64,000 bases of DNA, from NCBI GenBank assembly GCA_029203125.1, contig CP119317.1, positions 3,844,001-3,908,000 of the forward strand, given 5' to 3'. Of this stretch, positions 61,747-64,000 are shown piece by piece (the first letter of the stretch is position 1; each line of letters starts with the position of its first letter). The notes beneath the pieces are model-generated. The model saw only the letters and a list, made by a program, of their open reading frames with translations, had not been told where the DNA came from and did not search any database. Origin of the DNA: Candidatus Cohnella colombiensis. GTDB lineage: Bacteria; Bacillota; Bacilli; Paenibacillales; Paenibacillaceae. Position numbers and translations under genes: made by a program.

Positions 61747-62505
61747 ATGCGAATCGTAGTTACGGGAGGAACAAGCGGAATCGGTTACGGGACGGCGCGC
61801 TTAGCCGCTGAAAGCGGTTGGAAGGTGACGATCGTCGGTCGAAATCGAACTCAAGGCGCAAAAATTGCCGCCGAGCTAGGGGTGGACTACTTCTATGCAG
61901 ATCTGTCCAAGATGTCAGATGTACGTCGATTAGCGGAACAGCTCGAAGGTCCGATTAATGCGTTAGCTCTGTGTGCGGGAGGAATATCTACCGACAAAGA
62001 GGTCCGGCTGACCAATGAAGGGTTGGAGGCGACTTTCGCAACAAACTATTTGAGTAAATTCGTGTTATCGGAGACACTTCTTCAGCAGAACAAGATCGTA
62101 CCCGACGGATGCATCGTTATGGTAGGAGGGAATGGCGTTCACAAGAATGCTTCAGTCGCTTGGGCTGAGCCTCAAGCCGGTCTTAAGGGCGCGATGAAGG
62201 CGGCGCTTGCGGTCGATCTCTACGCTTCCGAACTCGCCAAGCGATTTCCGCAGCTGCGCGTGCATACTTGCTATCCGGGTATGGTTCGAACGAATCTGTT
62301 CCAAGAGGCTCCATTGCTGTTCCGATTAATGTCTCGCTTATTCGGCCAGCCGATAGCCAAAGGCAGCGCTTATCTAGGTCGTCTGATATTGGAGAAGCAT
62401 TCGGGGGTGCATTGGAAGCAGGATCGCCCAATGCGCTTCCGCGTTCCTTTGTCCGTAGGCCAAGAAGCTGAGGCGCTATGGGCATATAGTCGACAATATA
62501 TTTGA
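61747..62505 (+). CDS. short-chain dehydrogenase/reductase-like protein with altered active site
   Basis: 252 residues. The NAD(P) loop TGGTSGIGYG (residues 6-15) and NALALCAGG are intact. In the catalytic region the usual Ser is replaced (MVGGNGVH) and the Tyr of the YxxxK motif appears as Lys in LKGAMKAAL, so ordinary carbonyl reduction is doubtful. The protein could be an atypical SDR with a binding or regulatory role. It is probably controlled by the MarR protein 130 bp upstream. 24 nt before the next gene. Confidence 0.82.
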   Translation: MRIVVTGGTSGIGYGTARLAAESGWKVTIVGRNRTQGAKIAAELGVDYFYADLSKMSDVRRLAEQLEGPINALALCAGGISTDKEVRLTNEGLEATFATNYLSKFVLSETLLQQNKIVPDGCIVMVGGNGVHKNASVAWAEPQAGLKGAMKAALAVDLYASELAKRFPQLRVHTCYPGMVRTNLFQEAPLLFRLMSRLFGQPIAKGSAYLGRLILEKHSGVHWKQDRPMRFRVPLSVGQEAEALWAYSRQYI

Positions 62506-62529
62506 CCACATAGCAAAGGGGAGTTAAGC

Positions 62530-62988
62530 ATGCGTTATAAAGCAGGGTGGCTGGTGCAAAATCATATTTTGGCTTTGACGCATTTTGAACCGGTGGTAAC
62601 GATGGAGGATTTCCGGGATATCGCTGCGGATGCGTACATGGCGTTGCAAGAGGCGACGCAGCCCTTTCACCTTCTGATTGATAATCAGATTATCGCCGAA
62701 AGGACGGTCGCCACTCTGGATTCGATGTTGAAGGCTCTGCCGATCCTCCAACATGCGCACCTGGGATGGATTGTTGTCGTGCTGCCCGAAGCCGTCAAAG
62801 AGACTGCAGCAGCTAGACAAGTCGAGCGGCATGGATCAATTCAATTAAAATTTGTGGACAGTCTGGCTTCCGCATTCCAGCATCTTGCCCGTGAAGATGA
62901 CCGTATAGACGGGGCGGCCGACATGGAATCGAGTTGGAGCGATTGGATTTCGTATAGCGAGAACCCGATAGCCGTCGGGGACGAATGA
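62530..62988 (+). CDS. 152-residue protein whose C-terminus is the core repeat
   Basis: AAAGGGGAG precedes the ATG. Residues 1-125 (HFEPVVTMEDFRDIAADAYM ... FHLLIDNQIIAERTVATLDS ... FVDSLASAFQHL) look like an alpha/beta STAS-like fold; I do not recognise a family. From residue 135 the sequence is SWSDWISYSENPIAVGDE, encoded by core 14 in the same frame as in the rhodanese gene. So the protein carries the rhodanese tail as a fusion. Its place behind the MarR and SDR genes suggests a shared operon. Confidence 0.75.
   Translation: MRYKAGWLVQNHILALTHFEPVVTMEDFRDIAADAYMALQEATQPFHLLIDNQIIAERTVATLDSMLKALPILQHAHLGWIVVVLPEAVKETAAARQVERHGSIQLKFVDSLASAFQHLAREDDRIDGAADMESSWSDWISYSENPIAVGDE
62932..62980 (+). 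repeat. core repeat 14 (right end of the array)
   Basis: In frame with the 152-residue gene. Last copy seen; nothing similar follows to the window end. Confidence 0.9.
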
Positions 62989-63023
62989 AGTCCGAGTGAT
63001 ATATAGCAGTATGCAGTTCGTGA

Positions 63024-63066
63024 ATACATCGCCAAGTGGCCTACAGACCTCAGCGGTGTATTTTTG
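63024..63066 (+). terminator. junction hairpin, type A, weak
   Basis: ATACATCGCC faces AGCGGTGTAT, with G-U and mismatched pairs, T5 after. No TCAACA iterons follow, in keeping with an outer boundary. Confidence 0.6.
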
Positions 63067-63139
63067 ACCAGGGCCTGATTGCTATCCGAAAGAGAATCCC
63101 GCCTCGGCAAGGAAAGAAGCCGAAGCGGGATTGTTTGGC

Positions 63140-64000
63140 TTACGGCACGAACCGGAACGCTTTCAAATCGAACCGGCTGCCCGGCAGGAACATCAGCGTG
63201 ACCGTCTGCGGGCCAAAGACGCGTTCCAACTCGAATTCCCGTTCGACGTAGCCATCGGAGTATTCGAATTCGACCATTTGCTTGGTTTCTCCCGCGGGAC
63301 CGCTGAACAGCAGATGGACCGTGTTGCGGTCGAGCGGGGATCGCCCGCAGATGACGAGTTTCGAGCTGCCGGTCTCTCCGAAGTCCATGTCTCGGTATAC
63401 GAGGGAGACGTTGTTGCCGATGTTTTCGATAGCGTCTTCCGCGATCGTGAAGGAGTCCCCGTAAATCTGGTCGTGCTCAAGTGCGCTCAGCCGTTCGTAA
63501 GCTTTGGGTACCCGCGCGAACTGGAATCCTTTCAAATGGATTTTCCGGCGCAGGACGAAGCTGAGCGAGGTCACGCCTTTTAGACGTTTCGGCAGGCGGT
63601 ACGTTTCCTCCTGATAGACGTTCCAGCGCGAAGGCTTCCGATAGGTGACTCGGGTCAGCATGGCGGCGTTCTCTTCCCCGGGAATGCCCTCCCATATTTC
63701 AATCGGGAATTCCTCTCCGTCCAGGGAGAAGATCGGCAACGTGATCTCGTCAGCACCGACAGGTCCGAAGTCGACGTTCTCGAAGCAAATCCGGCTTTCG
63801 CCGTCCCTCGCCGTCGCGACGCCCCGTTCGTTGCCGTTCGTCAAGTTCCGGCTCGCTTCGTTGCGATAGCCGGCCGATACGAACGAATAGGGGTCGAGAT
63901 AGGCTTGCCCCAAGCCTTCAATATGGAATTCCATGACGGAATAGAGGCGGACGCAGTCGGCCCCGTTGCGCGTCGAGCAGCGGACATAGACGTCGCCGTC
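63140..64000 (-). CDS. C-terminal part of a GH2-type glycoside hydrolase (beta-galactosidase-like), partial
   Basis: 287 codons ending at 63140; the start lies beyond the window. The visible part contains two beta-sandwich modules with AYLDPYSFVSAGY, NGNERGVATARDGESRI, DFGPVGADEITLPIFSLD, EIWEGIPGE and GNNVSLVYRDMDFGETGSSKLVICGRSPLDRNTVHLLF, the pattern of CBM6-like modules that end Paenibacillus/Cohnella GH2 beta-galactosidases. The catalytic domains are not visible. It converges on the array end and looks like ordinary host sequence with high G+C. Confidence 0.7.
   Translation of the reverse strand, partial: DGDVYVRCSTRNGADCVRLYSVMEFHIEGLGQAYLDPYSFVSAGYRNEASRNLTNGNERGVATARDGESRICFENVDFGPVGADEITLPIFSLDGEEFPIEIWEGIPGEENAAMLTRVTYRKPSRWNVYQEETYRLPKRLKGVTSLSFVLRRKIHLKGFQFARVPKAYERLSALEHDQIYGDSFTIAEDAIENIGNNVSLVYRDMDFGETGSSKLVICGRSPLDRNTVHLLFSGPAGETKQMVEFEYSDGYVEREFELERVFGPQTVTLMFLPGSRFDLKAFRFVP

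Noticed and set aside
23624..62980. CRISPR array
   Set aside because: The core repeats are separated by 1-10 kb with coding cargo, and the short TCAACA motifs come in pairs without regular spacers. No cas gene is present.
23624..62980. Classical integron with attC cassettes
   Set aside because: No integron integrase is visible, cargo units are larger than usual, the core is the coding end of a host gene, and the hairpins have T runs typical of terminators rather than folded attC sites.
23000..63200. tRNA gene as integration target
   Set aside because: I looked for cloverleaf-like sequence at the junctions and found none; the repeated segment is the rhodanese 3' end.

Overview
The window reads as a chromosomal segment of a spore-former-type Bacillota, most likely a Paenibacillaceae member (Paenibacillus or Cohnella-like). 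The reasons are the SLH-anchored surface proteins, the Bacillus-type MotA/MotB pair, an Agr-type AgrB/AgrD pair, frequent TTG/GTG starts behind strong GGAGG sites, and a large GH2-type glycosidase at the right edge. I could not run any search, so family names come from motifs I can see.

Left part (1-23.7 kb), host-like composition. tadA (partial, minus) is followed by a palindrome carrying DnaA-box-like sequences. Next is a minus-strand Agr-like quorum-sensing operon: membrane sensor without a kinase, AgrB, a 44-residue AgrD precursor too short to be an obvious gene, and a LytTR regulator without a receiver domain. A divergent plus-strand operon encodes an ATP-grasp ligase, a MurE-like ligase lacking the usual DAP motif, an asparagine synthetase, an exported C39-type peptidase and an Asp/Glu racemase; together these suggest D-Asp/D-Asn chemistry on a cell-wall or secreted peptide. 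motA-motB follow on the minus strand. A cobalamin riboswitch then controls an unusually complete B12 capture operon: a transcobalamin-like SLH surface protein, a DUF4430 lipoprotein, and the EcfT, fused EcfA-EcfA and S components of an ECF transporter. A pterin dehydratase, an ABC exporter, a DUF378 protein, a GNAT enzyme, an MFS carrier and a two-domain rhodanese (sulfurtransferase) complete this part.

Right part (23.6-63.1 kb), the main find. The last 24 codons of the rhodanese gene contain a core of about 47 bp that recurs at least 11 more times downstream, always in the same orientation. Most copies still translate to variants of SWSDWISYxENPxATGDE. Most cores are followed by a co-varying terminator hairpin of one of two families, then by paired RRTCAACA motifs spaced exactly 11 bp apart, and several are bracketed by GAACCGTATCACAAGTAAC-like motifs. 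Between cores lie cargo units of 1 to 6 kb, usually with one to four genes each. Cargo in the AT-rich left half is dominated by families tied to phage defence: an HD/Hsp90-like ATPase, a KAP NTPase, an OLD-type ATPase-TOPRIM nuclease, an AIPR protein and a HEPN protein. The right half carries surface, transport and regulatory genes. No recombinase gene is visible. I interpret the region as a tandem array of non-autonomous integrative cassettes built at the 3' end of the rhodanese gene, each insertion restoring the rhodanese C-terminus with its own copy.

The array ends at a core at 62.93 kb fused in frame to a 152-residue protein, followed by a minus-strand GH2-type gene running off the window.
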